Origin: JACXVD01 sp020446665
Lineage (GTDB): Bacteria; Pseudomonadota; Alphaproteobacteria; Sphingomonadales; Sphingomonadaceae
Reading direction: 5' to 3'
Assembly: GCA_041396905.1 (NCBI GenBank)
Contig: JAWKXQ010000009.1
Coordinates: 1 to 64,000 of the forward strand
DNA length: 64,000 nucleotides
Position numbers and translations under genes: made by a program
The notes under the pieces: generated by a model
The model's input: only the letters and a program-made list of their open reading frames with translations
Told to the model about the DNA's origin: nothing
Databases searched by the model: none
Shown: piece by piece, positions 52,460 to 60,733 of the stretch
Layout: each line of letters starts with the position of its first letter
Position numbering within the stretch: position 1 is the stretch's first letter

Positions 52460-53296
52460 TCAGCAGAGTCCGCAAAAGCGGCGGGTCGCTTCCATCGCGC
52501 GCCCGGCGCGCAGCTGCTTTGCGAGACCATCCTTGCAGGCCTGATCATCGGGCACTTCCACGCTTACCCGGCATGGTTGGGGCAGGGCATCGAGAAAGCC
52601 AGCCAGATCAAATGCGCCGTCACCGGGCAATTGCCGCGCGCTGCCTGCTTCAACGGCCCATTCGCTGCGTTCGCGCTGCAGCGGCCCGTCACAGATTTGC
52701 GCATAGGCGAGCATCTCCTGAGGCAAGGCGCGCACTTGCTCCGACGTGCCGCCTGAGCGGTAGAGATGCAGCAGGTCCACATTCAGCGCGGCCAGTCCCG
52801 GCTCCGGCAGGTTTTCCAGCAGCGCCACGGCATCTGTCAGCGATGCGACCGCCGATTGCGGATAGAATTCGATGAGCGGGGTCAGCCCAAAGCCAGCAGC
52901 CAAAGTGGCAAATTGCGCCAGCCTGTCTGCACGTCTGGCTTCATCGCGGTCGAATATCAGCAGGTTCAGGAAAGCCGCACCCAGTTCTGCCGCGCATTCC
53001 ATGGCCGGTTCGAAATCGCGCAGATCGCCAGAGCCGCCAAGCGAGAAGGGGTAGGCAATGTCGATCCCCACGCCCAATTGCTCCGCCCGTTCCCGCACCG
53101 TGCCGCGCATCTGGCGGTCTGCGACGAGATCAAATGGCGGCATTAGCGGCAGTTCCTTCATCGCATGGAGGAACAGGCCAATCGCCCGGAAACCCGCACC
53201 ATGTGCCAGCTCGATCAGATCAACCGGAGCCGCATCGACGACGGTCAGATGGTCAAGCGCAAGGTCGGCAGGCTGCAATTGCATGATGGTTCCCAT
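52460..53296 (-). CDS. Sugar-phosphate isomerase/epimerase-like TIM-barrel protein
   Basis: 278 residues from the ATG at 53296 (53284 is an alternative). Xylose isomerase-like (AP endonuclease 2) TIM barrel: probable metal ligands in PLIEFYPQS (Glu), LNVDLLHLYRSGG (Asp/His), ICDGPLQ (Asp) and CRVSVEVPDD (Glu). Such barrels catalyse isomerisations and also aromatic ring rearrangements or dehydrations. No sugar pathway gene lies nearby, so a role on a steroid intermediate is plausible. Opposed to the operon before it, and divergent from the SnoaL-like gene with only 21 bases between their starts. Confidence 0.65.
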   Translation of the reverse strand: MGTIMQLQPADLALDHLTVVDAAPVDLIELAHGAGFRAIGLFLHAMKELPLMPPFDLVADRQMRGTVRERAEQLGVGIDIAYPFSLGGSGDLRDFEPAMECAAELGAAFLNLLIFDRDEARRADRLAQFATLAAGFGLTPLIEFYPQSAVASLTDAVALLENLPEPGLAALNVDLLHLYRSGGTSEQVRALPQEMLAYAQICDGPLQRERSEWAVEAGSARQLPGDGAFDLAGFLDALPQPCRVSVEVPDDQACKDGLAKQLRAGRAMEATRRFCGLC

Positions 53297-53317
53297 AGCA
53301 TCTGAGGAAGGTCGGGA

Positions 53318-53788
53318 ATGACGAAAAGCGATGACCTTACAAGCCGCCTGCAACGTCTGGAAGACCTTGAAGCGATCCGCAATCTGATCGCGTCATATGG
53401 CCCACTGGCCGATAGCGGCGATGCACAGGGGCTGGCGCGTTTGTGGGCAGAGGATGGCGAATATGCGGTCGGCGGCTTTGGTACGGCGCGGGGCCATGCG
53501 GAGATTGCGGCATTGATCGAAGGTGAGGTGCACCAGCAACTGATGGCGGGTGGCTGTGCCCATGTCCTCTCGCCGCATCGGGTTATGCTGGATGGCGTTA
53601 GGGCGGAGGCGACCGGTTATAGCGTGGTCTTTCGCAAGGCTGGCGACAGCCATGAGGCGTGGCGCGTCTCTGCCAATCGCTGGCTGCTGGAGCGCACGGG
53701 AGCTGGCTGGTGGGTAAAGCGGCGGGAAAATGCACCGCTGGATGGTACCGAAGGGGCGCGCTCCTTGCTGGTTTCGGGCAGCGATTGA
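53318..53788 (+). CDS. SnoaL-like protein, dehydratase candidate 2
   Basis: 156 residues, SnoaL_4 fold, with AGGAAGG before the ATG. Y27 and D32 (SYGPLADSG) with H82 or H87 (AHVLSPHRVM) reproduce the Tyr-x4-Asp plus His pattern of BaiE-type enzymes; WRVSANRWLLERTGAGWWV is the typical C-terminal sheet. Bile-acid 7alpha-dehydratases of sphingomonads belong to this superfamily, so a hydroxysteroid dehydratase is a reasonable guess. Convergent with the TonB receptor gene. Confidence 0.7.
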   Translation: MTKSDDLTSRLQRLEDLEAIRNLIASYGPLADSGDAQGLARLWAEDGEYAVGGFGTARGHAEIAALIEGEVHQQLMAGGCAHVLSPHRVMLDGVRAEATGYSVVFRKAGDSHEAWRVSANRWLLERTGAGWWVKRRENAPLDGTEGARSLLVSGSD

Positions 53789-53817
53789 GACCAGCCGCCG
53801 CCCGGCCATTACTGCAC

Positions 53818-56163
53818 TCAGAACCTTGCGCCCAGTGTCACGCCCCATGTCCGCGGATCGGGGAAATAGCCCAGCGTCAGCCCGCCAAAGCCAGGCCCGA
53901 AATCAATGAAGTTGGACGGGTCGCGTTCCTTGGTCAGGTTACGGACAAAGCCAGCCAGTTCCAGAGTGGCCCCGCCCAGCTCGATTTCGCTAACCGCCAG
54001 CCTCAGATTGATGATCGTGCGCCCCGGCGATTGCGTGTTGTAGGCATTCTGGTCCGACGGGGTCGGCACAGTCAGCGGATAGGGGAAAGTGAAATATTTG
54101 CTGACGTGGTTGAGATCGCCATAAAGGTTCAGCTTGCCCCAGCTGCCCTGCGTCACCTGCCAGTCAAAGCCCAGCGTGGCGCTGAATTTGGGCGTATGCG
54201 GGAAGGCGCGATTATCGGCAACATCCACCCCGCCATCGATATAGCGGTTATATTTCGCATCGAGGAAGGCCAGCGATCCGTTAAGGGTCAGCCCTTCAAC
54301 CGGGCGGAAGACGCTTTCCACTTCCAGACCCTGAATGCGAGCGGAGGCAGCATTGCGGATCACCGATGCCGCCGCGCCGGTGGCACGGAAGATCGACAGC
54401 TGGATATCCTTGTGCTTGTCGTGGAAAGCGGCAAGGTTGAGCACCAGCGCGCCATCCATCATTACCGATTTCAGCCCGACTTCGTAGCTGTCCACCTTTT
54501 CCGGGCGATAGGGATCGCACAGTTCGAATGCGCCGGTCGGGCAGGCCGCCGTGGGGGCGCCGAATTCGTTGGTTTCGCCATTGAAGCCACCCGATTTGAA
54601 ACCACGGGCGAAGCGGGCATAGACGTTCACGTCCGGCGTGATCTTGTAAGACAGGGTCGCGGCCGGTGAGAAATTGTTATATTTCGCGTCCGGTACCCCG
54701 CCATAGGGGATATCTGCCACTACCAGTGGTGAGGTGATGCCATTGGCAGCGTCAAAATTGATCCGCAGGAAGCGCCGAATATCCTTGCGCTCATGCGTGT
54801 AACGGCCACCCAGCGTCAGCATCAACGCATCAGTCAGGTCGAAATCGACCTGCGCGTAGAGCGCCCATGCCTTGGTGTTGGAGCCATAATCGGACTGATA
54901 GTCAGCCCCGCCGCCAAAGAAGCTCTGCGGGCCAAGCGTTTCAGCCTTCTCATCGAAATAGAAGGCACCCAGCACATATTTCAGGCGATCATCCATGGCC
55001 GCCCCGGTCAGCTGCAGTTCCTGGCTAAACGCATCATAATCGCTGATGCGCTGGGTGAAGGCGACCGGCAAAGGCGACCCGTCGAGGTCCAGCCCGTCGG
55101 CCCAGTTCATGTTGCGATAGGCGGTGATGGATTTCAGCTCTGCCGCGCCAAGATCCAGCGTCAACGTCAGCGCATGACCATAGGCGCGCGAGCGTTCGTA
55201 GATCGCACCGTCAATCGAGGCGGTCGTTTGCCGTTCCGGATTGGCGTAAAGGTCAATCGGAAAGAAGGCGCCGCCAAAGGCATAGGAAGGCGAACCCGGA
55301 TCAAAAATGTCACGCAAATCGCCATTCTGATTGACGCGCAGCAATTGCGCAAAGGGCGGGCGCTGTGTGATCTTGTTGTAATCGTAAGTGTAATCGACCG
55401 TCAGATTGCCAAAATCGCCGCGCAGCTGGACCATGAAGGCCTTGCTGTCGATCGTGTCGATATCCGACACGGAATTGGGCCCGGCGAGGAAGGCCGCGGG
55501 GAAGGGGTTGGGAATGGTTTTCACCAACCCGTCACGCTTGGTGATCTGGCCAGACACCTTGGCCGCAATCGGCCCCACAGCTGGCAGATCAAGCGACGCG
55601 CGGGCACGCACATAATCATAGCTGCCATAGGTGATTTCAGCCCGGCCACCGGCTTCGCCGCTGGGCTTGCGGGTAATCAGATTGACCGCACCGGCGAGGG
55701 AATTGCGCCCATAGAGCGTACCCTGCGGCCCGCGCAGGATTTCCACCCGTTCCAGATCGGCAATATCGAACAGCGAACCCTGCGCCTTGGAAATATAGAC
55801 CCCGTCAACATAGAGGCCGACGGCCGGCTCCCAGGTGATCGCGGGGTTGATCGTTACCGATCCGCGAATGGCGATCTGCGAAATCGTCTTGCTCGACGGG
55901 GCACGTTCGATTTTCACATTCGGAGCGACAGTGCTCAGCGCATCGAGCGATGTTACGCCGCGGCTTTCCAGATATTGCTCACCCACCGCAGAGATGGCGA
56001 TGGGCACGTCCTGAATATTTTCCTCGCGCTTCTGCGCGGTGACCACGATGACACCCAGACCCGACTCGTCCGACTGAGGCGGAGCTTCTGATTGAGCGAA
56101 GGCAGGCGTGGCAATGGCGACGGCCAGCGAATACAGCGACAAACGGGCAAGATGACGGGACAT
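53818..56163 (-). CDS. TonB-dependent outer membrane receptor
   Basis: 781 residues. The ATG at 56163 follows AGGAGAGG; an earlier start six codons upstream is less likely. Signal peptide of about 23 residues ending ATPAFA. Plug domain from VIVVTAQKREENIQDVPIAI through YVDGVYISKAQGSLFDIADL to LRGPQGTLYGRNSLAGA, followed by a 22-strand barrel that ends GVTLGARF. Sphingomonads use many such receptors for hydrophobic or bulky carbon sources. Its promoter region holds the best copy of the island operator, 27 bases upstream of the start, so steroid uptake is the likely role. Confidence 0.9.
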   Translation of the reverse strand: MSRHLARLSLYSLAVAIATPAFAQSEAPPQSDESGLGVIVVTAQKREENIQDVPIAISAVGEQYLESRGVTSLDALSTVAPNVKIERAPSSKTISQIAIRGSVTINPAITWEPAVGLYVDGVYISKAQGSLFDIADLERVEILRGPQGTLYGRNSLAGAVNLITRKPSGEAGGRAEITYGSYDYVRARASLDLPAVGPIAAKVSGQITKRDGLVKTIPNPFPAAFLAGPNSVSDIDTIDSKAFMVQLRGDFGNLTVDYTYDYNKITQRPPFAQLLRVNQNGDLRDIFDPGSPSYAFGGAFFPIDLYANPERQTTASIDGAIYERSRAYGHALTLTLDLGAAELKSITAYRNMNWADGLDLDGSPLPVAFTQRISDYDAFSQELQLTGAAMDDRLKYVLGAFYFDEKAETLGPQSFFGGGADYQSDYGSNTKAWALYAQVDFDLTDALMLTLGGRYTHERKDIRRFLRINFDAANGITSPLVVADIPYGGVPDAKYNNFSPAATLSYKITPDVNVYARFARGFKSGGFNGETNEFGAPTAACPTGAFELCDPYRPEKVDSYEVGLKSVMMDGALVLNLAAFHDKHKDIQLSIFRATGAAASVIRNAASARIQGLEVESVFRPVEGLTLNGSLAFLDAKYNRYIDGGVDVADNRAFPHTPKFSATLGFDWQVTQGSWGKLNLYGDLNHVSKYFTFPYPLTVPTPSDQNAYNTQSPGRTIINLRLAVSEIELGGATLELAGFVRNLTKERDPSNFIDFGPGFGGLTLGYFPDPRTWGVTLGARF

Positions 56164-56190
56164 GGGCCTCTCCTGTGTCAATTTCGCATT

Positions 56191-56220
56191 TGCGTAAATA
56201 TTATTGCAGCAGATTACGCA
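56191..56220. promoter_or_regulatory. Island operator motif, site 4
   Basis: Perfect inverted half-sites TGCGTA (56191-56196) and TACGCA (56215-56220) with an 18-bp spacer, between the TonB receptor and the divergent SnoaL-like gene. A 15-bp odd palindrome TTGCTTGACAAGCAA follows at 56229-56243, with a half-site TACGCA at 56277. Confidence 0.75.
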
Positions 56221-56323
56221 ATAGCTTGTTGCTTGACAAGCAAATTACCCTTATCGTTGCTCAACCTTGTGATAAATACGCATCACTGTATGGGAGGGGC
56301 CGCTTGAGGCTGGCCAGACAGAT

Positions 56324-56962
56324 ATGACCATCGAAGACCGTATTGACCGTTTGGAATCGCTCGACGCGATCCGCCAGCTTCCCGCAAAATATGCGCTGTG
56401 CCTCGACATGCGGGACATGAACGCCATGGTCAGCCTGTTCTGCGCCGATGTGCAGGTGGGCAAGGCGGGCACCGGGCGGCAGGCGCTGCGTGCCTATATG
56501 GACCGCACACTGCGCAGTCCCTTCACCGGGACCAGCCACCATATTGGCGGGCATATCATCGAGTTCGATGATCCCGACCATGCGCATGGCGTGGTCTATT
56601 CCAAGAACGAGCATGAAACCCCCGTGGATGGCGGGCCGGATGGCGAATGGGTCATCATGCAGATGATGTATGTCGATGATTACGAACGGCAGGACGGACG
56701 CTGGTATTTCCGCCGCCGCCTGCCGCTCTACTGGTATGCGACGGATCTGAACAAGCCGCCGATGGGCGAGAACAAGATGCGCTGGCCGGGCACGGAATGG
56801 GTGGAGGGGAACTTCCACAAGCTGTTCCCCAGCTTCGCCGAATTCTGGGCGCGTGAAGGCGATGATGGGTCACCGGTGCCCGAACCGGCCCCGCTCGATC
56901 AGTTTCTGGCAACGATGCGCCGCGGGCAGGTTGCACCCAAGGTAAAGGTGCGGGCGGATTGA
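56324..56962 (+). CDS. SnoaL-like protein, BaiE/Hsh2-type dehydratase candidate 3
   Basis: 212 residues, SnoaL_4 fold with a C-terminal extension. KYALCLD (Y23, D28) closely matches the KYFRCLD motif of BaiE with the same Tyr-Asp spacing; a His cluster SHHIGGHI (H72, H73, H77) and YERQDGRWYFRRRLPLYW complete the pattern. BaiE-type enzymes remove the 7alpha-hydroxyl of bile acid intermediates. This is the best dehydratase candidate of the three. It shares operator site 4 with the TonB receptor. Confidence 0.75.
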   Translation: MTIEDRIDRLESLDAIRQLPAKYALCLDMRDMNAMVSLFCADVQVGKAGTGRQALRAYMDRTLRSPFTGTSHHIGGHIIEFDDPDHAHGVVYSKNEHETPVDGGPDGEWVIMQMMYVDDYERQDGRWYFRRRLPLYWYATDLNKPPMGENKMRWPGTEWVEGNFHKLFPSFAEFWAREGDDGSPVPEPAPLDQFLATMRRGQVAPKVKVRAD

Positions 56963-56985
56963 TTGGAATTGCAGTAGGGGGTGAC

Positions 56986-57438
56986 ATGGGACTACGAGGT
57001 GTGAACCGCGTGATGATCGCGGTGCATGATATTGAGAAAGCCAAGCAACACTATGCAGACCTTCTCGGCGCAACCTTCATGGATGCCGACTGGACGGGTG
57101 AACCCTTCGGCATCAAGGTTTCAATTGCTTGGGACGCCGGAATCGAGCTCTGTGCCCCGATGCCCGGTCGGGAGAAGGACAGCGCCGTGTCCCAATTTCT
57201 TGCCCATCGTGGCGAGGGCGTGATGAATGTGTTCTTCGGCGTAGATAATGGCGATGCGGCAAATGAACGTGCTGCTGCCCAGGGTTACGGTTGTGTCAAC
57301 ATAGTAGATTACACGCAGGAAGAGATCGACGAGCACCTCAGCGGCCTCTTTGATAAGTATCAAGAGTTTACGCTGGATTCCTTTACGCGCTGCGGATTTG
57401 CGATCACGCTCGCACAAATCGACGAGAAGACGCAATAA
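56986..57438 (+). CDS. VOC-superfamily protein (glyoxalase/epimerase-like)
   Basis: 150 residues from the ATG at 56986 (GTAGGGGGTGAC upstream; a TTG at 56959 is possible). Single VOC module: GVNRVMIAVHDIEKAKQHYA, then GEGVMNVFFGVDNGDAANER and a Glu/Asp-rich C-terminus. Smaller than the extradiol enzymes and without their His-His motif, so isomerase or epimerase activity (methylmalonyl-CoA epimerase type) is more likely than dioxygenation. Codons look slightly less GC-biased than in neighbouring genes. Confidence 0.65.
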   Translation: MGLRGVNRVMIAVHDIEKAKQHYADLLGATFMDADWTGEPFGIKVSIAWDAGIELCAPMPGREKDSAVSQFLAHRGEGVMNVFFGVDNGDAANERAAAQGYGCVNIVDYTQEEIDEHLSGLFDKYQEFTLDSFTRCGFAITLAQIDEKTQ

Positions 57439-57447
57439 CAGGCTGAT

Positions 57448-58260
57448 TCAGAAGTAATAGCTCGCTCCATTGGCCACCAGCACCGATCCGTTGACGAAGC
57501 TGGCATCCTCGCTGGCGAGGAAGGCGACGGCGGAGGCGATTTCTGATGGATCGGCGAGGCGGCCAAGCGGGACGGAAGCCTCCATCGAAGCGATCCATTC
57601 GGGCGGAATGCCTTGCATGATCGGCGTATTGGTCGGTCCGGGTGCAACCGCGTTGACGCGGATCTTGCGCGGGGCCAGTTCGCGCGCCAGCTGACGGGTC
57701 AGGCCGATTACCGCCGCCTTGCTGGTGCAATAATGCGGGCTGCCTTCGCCTGATTGCGCACTGGTGGAGCTGATATTGATGATCGTGCCTGGATTGCCGT
57801 CTTCCGCCAGCACGCGGGCAAATTCGCGGCAGGTGTAGAATGTGCCGTTGATATTGACTGCCAGCACACCGGCCCAGCCATCATCCTCCATATGGATCAG
57901 CTGATCGACGAAAATGTCGGAGCTGCCTTTCTCGGCCAGTTCTTCATTGCGCTGCGCCATGGCACCGTAGAATTGTTCTGATCCGTCATTGGCGGCCTGG
58001 CCGATCCCGGCATTGTTGACTGCGATGTCGAGCCGCCCGAAGGCTTCACGCGCCTGCCGCACGGCCGCGCGGACAGAGGCGGAATCCGCGACATTGCAGC
58101 CAAGGGCAAGCGTCGCCCCGCTGGCGGCGGCATCTTCCTGTTTCAGATCAAGCGCGGCGACCTGTGCGCCATCCTCCATCAACCGGGAGACGATGGCCGC
58201 ACCAATCCCGCGTCCTGCGCCAGTGACGATGGCCGCCTTGCCCGCCAGTTTCCCGCTCAT
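57448..58260 (-). CDS. Short-chain dehydrogenase with an internal insertion
   Basis: 270 residues, classical SDR (VTGAGRGIGAA; NNAGIG; Ser in ISSTSAQSGEG; Tyr/Lys in HYCTSKAAV). An extra segment of about 30 residues after NNAGIG (from NDGSEQFYGAMAQRNEELAE to HMEDDGW) is unusual and could form a lid for a bulky substrate. Four-base overlap with kstD suggests a hydroxysteroid dehydrogenase coupled to it. Confidence 0.78.
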   Translation of the reverse strand: MSGKLAGKAAIVTGAGRGIGAAIVSRLMEDGAQVAALDLKQEDAAASGATLALGCNVADSASVRAAVRQAREAFGRLDIAVNNAGIGQAANDGSEQFYGAMAQRNEELAEKGSSDIFVDQLIHMEDDGWAGVLAVNINGTFYTCREFARVLAEDGNPGTIINISSTSAQSGEGSPHYCTSKAAVIGLTRQLARELAPRKIRVNAVAPGPTNTPIMQGIPPEWIASMEASVPLGRLADPSEIASAVAFLASEDASFVNGSVLVANGASYYF

Positions 58261-59945
58261 GCTTGGTTGATCCCCAAGGCATCGCGCACTGCGATATAGC
58301 CGAAAGTCAGCGCCGGGCCGATGGTTACGCCTGCCCCCGGATAGCTCTCGCCCATCGCAGAGGCGGCGTTGTTGCCAATGGCGTAAAGCCCTTCGATGAC
58401 CTTGCCGCCATCCCCCACCACACGCGCGCGATCATCGGTCAGCAAGCCGCCATTGGTGCCAATATCGCCGGGATAGATTGGCATGGCGTAGAACGGCCCC
58501 TTCTCCAGCGGCTTGAGGCTGGGATTGGGAGTGACGGAAGGATCGCCATACATCTTGTCATAGGCTGCCTCGCCCCGGTGGAAATCGGGGTCTTCGCCCT
58601 TGGCTGCGCCTTCATTGAAGCGCGCAATCGTCCCTTCCAGCGCAGCCGGGTCCACGCCCATATCCTGCGCCAGCTCAACAATGGTCGCGCCCTTCTTCAG
58701 GATCGTCTTGACCATGCCGTTCTGCGCCCAGTCCGGCACCAGCGGCAGCAGCGGGCCGACCGGATATTTGTGGCGATAGGAGTGATCAAACACGAACCAT
58801 GTCGGGCTGGCATCGCCATGCTCGGCCTCGCGCCGGGCCATTTGCTGGCCGACAATGTGATAGCTGGCCGCTTCGTTGAGGTAACGCTCGCCCTTCTGGT
58901 TGACCATGATGCAGCCGGGCAGGGCGCGTTCAATGGTGCACAGCCGCCCGCGATCTTCACCGGGGACATAGAACACTGGCGCGGCCCAGGCCGAGTGCAT
59001 GTTCATGGTCTGCGCACCGACTGACTGTCCGGCGCGTATTGAATCCCCGGTATTGCCGCTGGTGCCGCCCGAATAGAGCGCACTCTTGTAGAGCGGGGCG
59101 TTCTCATCGCGCATCTGCTGGTTCTTGTCGAAACCGCCTGCGGCCAGCACCACGCCCTTGCGTGCACGGATACGCAGCGCCTTGCCGCGATGGCGGATGA
59201 CAGCGCCGGTGACTTTGCCACCTTCCTCCACCAGCTCTTCCAGCGGGCTTTCCAGCCACAGTGGCACCTTGCGTTCATTGAGCGCCATGCGCAGCCCGCC
59301 TACCAGCGCATTACCCAATGTCAGGCGGCGATCCTTGCGGCTCTTGAAACGGAACGGCCAGTCGAACCAGTAGCGCGCAAGGCTTTTGGCCAGCTTCCAC
59401 CACCAGCCCTTCTGGCGAAACAGCAGGATATAGGTTTCGTCAAAATGCCAGTTGAGATAGCCGAACAGGCTGGCGGCCGGGCTGGCGAAGCGGAGCGATT
59501 CCACATCCTTGCCCAGCTCCCGTCCATCCATCGGCAGCGGCATGTGGGTGCGGTATCCGGTCGGGCTGCCGCCGGGATTTTCCGCGTGGTAATCGGGATA
59601 GGGGAAGGCGCAATAGGTGATGTCCGTATGCGCGCCCATCCAGCGCAGCATGCCCGAGGCATTCTCCACATAGGCGCGGATATTGGCATCGGGAACATTG
59701 TCTGCCGACAGGGCGCGGACATATTTGAACGCATCTTCGGGCTTGTCGTCAAACCCGGCTTCGCGCGCCTGATCGCTGGCCGGAATCCAGATCCCTGCGC
59801 CAGACGTGGCGGAGGTGCCGCCCCATTGCGCTTCCTTCTCCACGATCAGTGTGTCGGCACAGTTTTCCGCACCGACCAGCGCGCTCAGCAATCCGCCTGC
59901 GCCCGATCCGACGACGAGAAGGTCAACTTCCTTGTCCCAGCCCAT
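58257..59945 (-). CDS. kstD: 3-Ketosteroid delta1-dehydrogenase
   Basis: 562 residues. FAD-binding LLVVGSGAGGLLSAL, Y119 in FPYPDYHAE at the same number as the catalytic Tyr119 of Rhodococcus KstD1, and PFYAMPIYPGDIGTNGGLLT with Y486, close to the known Tyr487. The C-terminal GNNAASAMGESYPGAGVTIG is diagnostic. It introduces the C1-C2 double bond in ring A, which, with 9alpha-hydroxylation, opens ring B. Together with KSI this identifies the island as steroid catabolism. An inner SDR and an OYE gene follow the same strand. Confidence 0.92.
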   Translation of the reverse strand: MGWDKEVDLLVVGSGAGGLLSALVGAENCADTLIVEKEAQWGGTSATSGAGIWIPASDQAREAGFDDKPEDAFKYVRALSADNVPDANIRAYVENASGMLRWMGAHTDITYCAFPYPDYHAENPGGSPTGYRTHMPLPMDGRELGKDVESLRFASPAASLFGYLNWHFDETYILLFRQKGWWWKLAKSLARYWFDWPFRFKSRKDRRLTLGNALVGGLRMALNERKVPLWLESPLEELVEEGGKVTGAVIRHRGKALRIRARKGVVLAAGGFDKNQQMRDENAPLYKSALYSGGTSGNTGDSIRAGQSVGAQTMNMHSAWAAPVFYVPGEDRGRLCTIERALPGCIMVNQKGERYLNEAASYHIVGQQMARREAEHGDASPTWFVFDHSYRHKYPVGPLLPLVPDWAQNGMVKTILKKGATIVELAQDMGVDPAALEGTIARFNEGAAKGEDPDFHRGEAAYDKMYGDPSVTPNPSLKPLEKGPFYAMPIYPGDIGTNGGLLTDDRARVVGDGGKVIEGLYAIGNNAASAMGESYPGAGVTIGPALTFGYIAVRDALGINQA

Positions 59946-59956
59946 GGCTTTGCCCC

Positions 59957-60733
59957 TTAGCTTGGCAGATAAAGCTGCGCGGATTTGCCGCCATCCACCG
60001 GCAGCGCGATGCCGGTGATATAGCTGGCCGCATCAGACAGCAGGAAGATGATCGATTCCGCCAATTCGTCCGGATCGCCGCCGCGCCCCATGGGAATGGC
60101 ATCTGCCGTCTTGGCTGCAATTTCAGGTGCCTTGCGCGCGAAATCCTCGTTCCCCGCGGTCTGGACCTGCCCGGGGACGACGCAATTGAGGCGGATATTC
60201 TCGCGCGCGACTTCCATTGCGGCAACCGAAGTGAATTGGATCATTGCCGCCTTGCTCGCGGAATAGCTGGTCATATAGGGCGCAGAGCGAATGGCGGTGG
60301 TAGAGCTGACATTGACGATGCTGCCCCCGCCGCTCTTGCGCATGGCAGCAATCGCGGCCTTGGTCCCGGCAAAGACTGCGTCGGAATTGACGGCAAAATC
60401 CTTGCGCCAATGCTCCAGCGAGAGCTTGTCGAGCGGGGCATAATGCACGCTCATCGCATTGTTCACCAGCATGTCGAGCCGCCCATGGGCATCGGCAATC
60501 TGCGTCACTAGCGCGGCATAGGCTTCTGCATCGGACAAGTCGATGGAATGGATTTCAACCGAGCCCCCTGCGGCGTGAATGGCATTGCGGGTCGCCTCCA
60601 GCTTTTCCATGCCACGGGCCAGAACCACCACATGCGCGCCGCGTGCGGCGAGTTTCTGCGAGGTGGCGCGGCCGATCCCGTCGCTGCCCCCGGTGACGAT
60701 GGCAACGCGGCCTTCCATATCCTTCACGCTCAT
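59957..60733 (-). CDS. Short-chain dehydrogenase/reductase
   Basis: 258 residues. VTGGSDGIGRA, a NNAMS variant of the NNAG motif, Ser in NVSSTTAIRSA and Tyr/Lys in TSYSASKAAM. Gap of 11 bases to kstD and overlap of four with the OYE-like gene upstream, so one transcript from operator site 5. Probably a hydroxysteroid dehydrogenase of unknown position specificity. Confidence 0.78.
   Translation of the reverse strand: MSVKDMEGRVAIVTGGSDGIGRATSQKLAARGAHVVVLARGMEKLEATRNAIHAAGGSVEIHSIDLSDAEAYAALVTQIADAHGRLDMLVNNAMSVHYAPLDKLSLEHWRKDFAVNSDAVFAGTKAAIAAMRKSGGGSIVNVSSTTAIRSAPYMTSYSASKAAMIQFTSVAAMEVARENIRLNCVVPGQVQTAGNEDFARKAPEIAAKTADAIPMGRGGDPDELAESIIFLLSDAASYITGIALPVDGGKSAQLYLPS

Noticed and set aside
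54793..56091. 432-codon plus-strand frame opposite the TonB receptor
   Set aside because: Antisense to a receptor with signal peptide, plug and barrel motifs.
56253..56282. Additional operator using the TACGCA at 56277
   Set aside because: The expected partner at 56253-56258 is ATCGTT, matching only three central bases.
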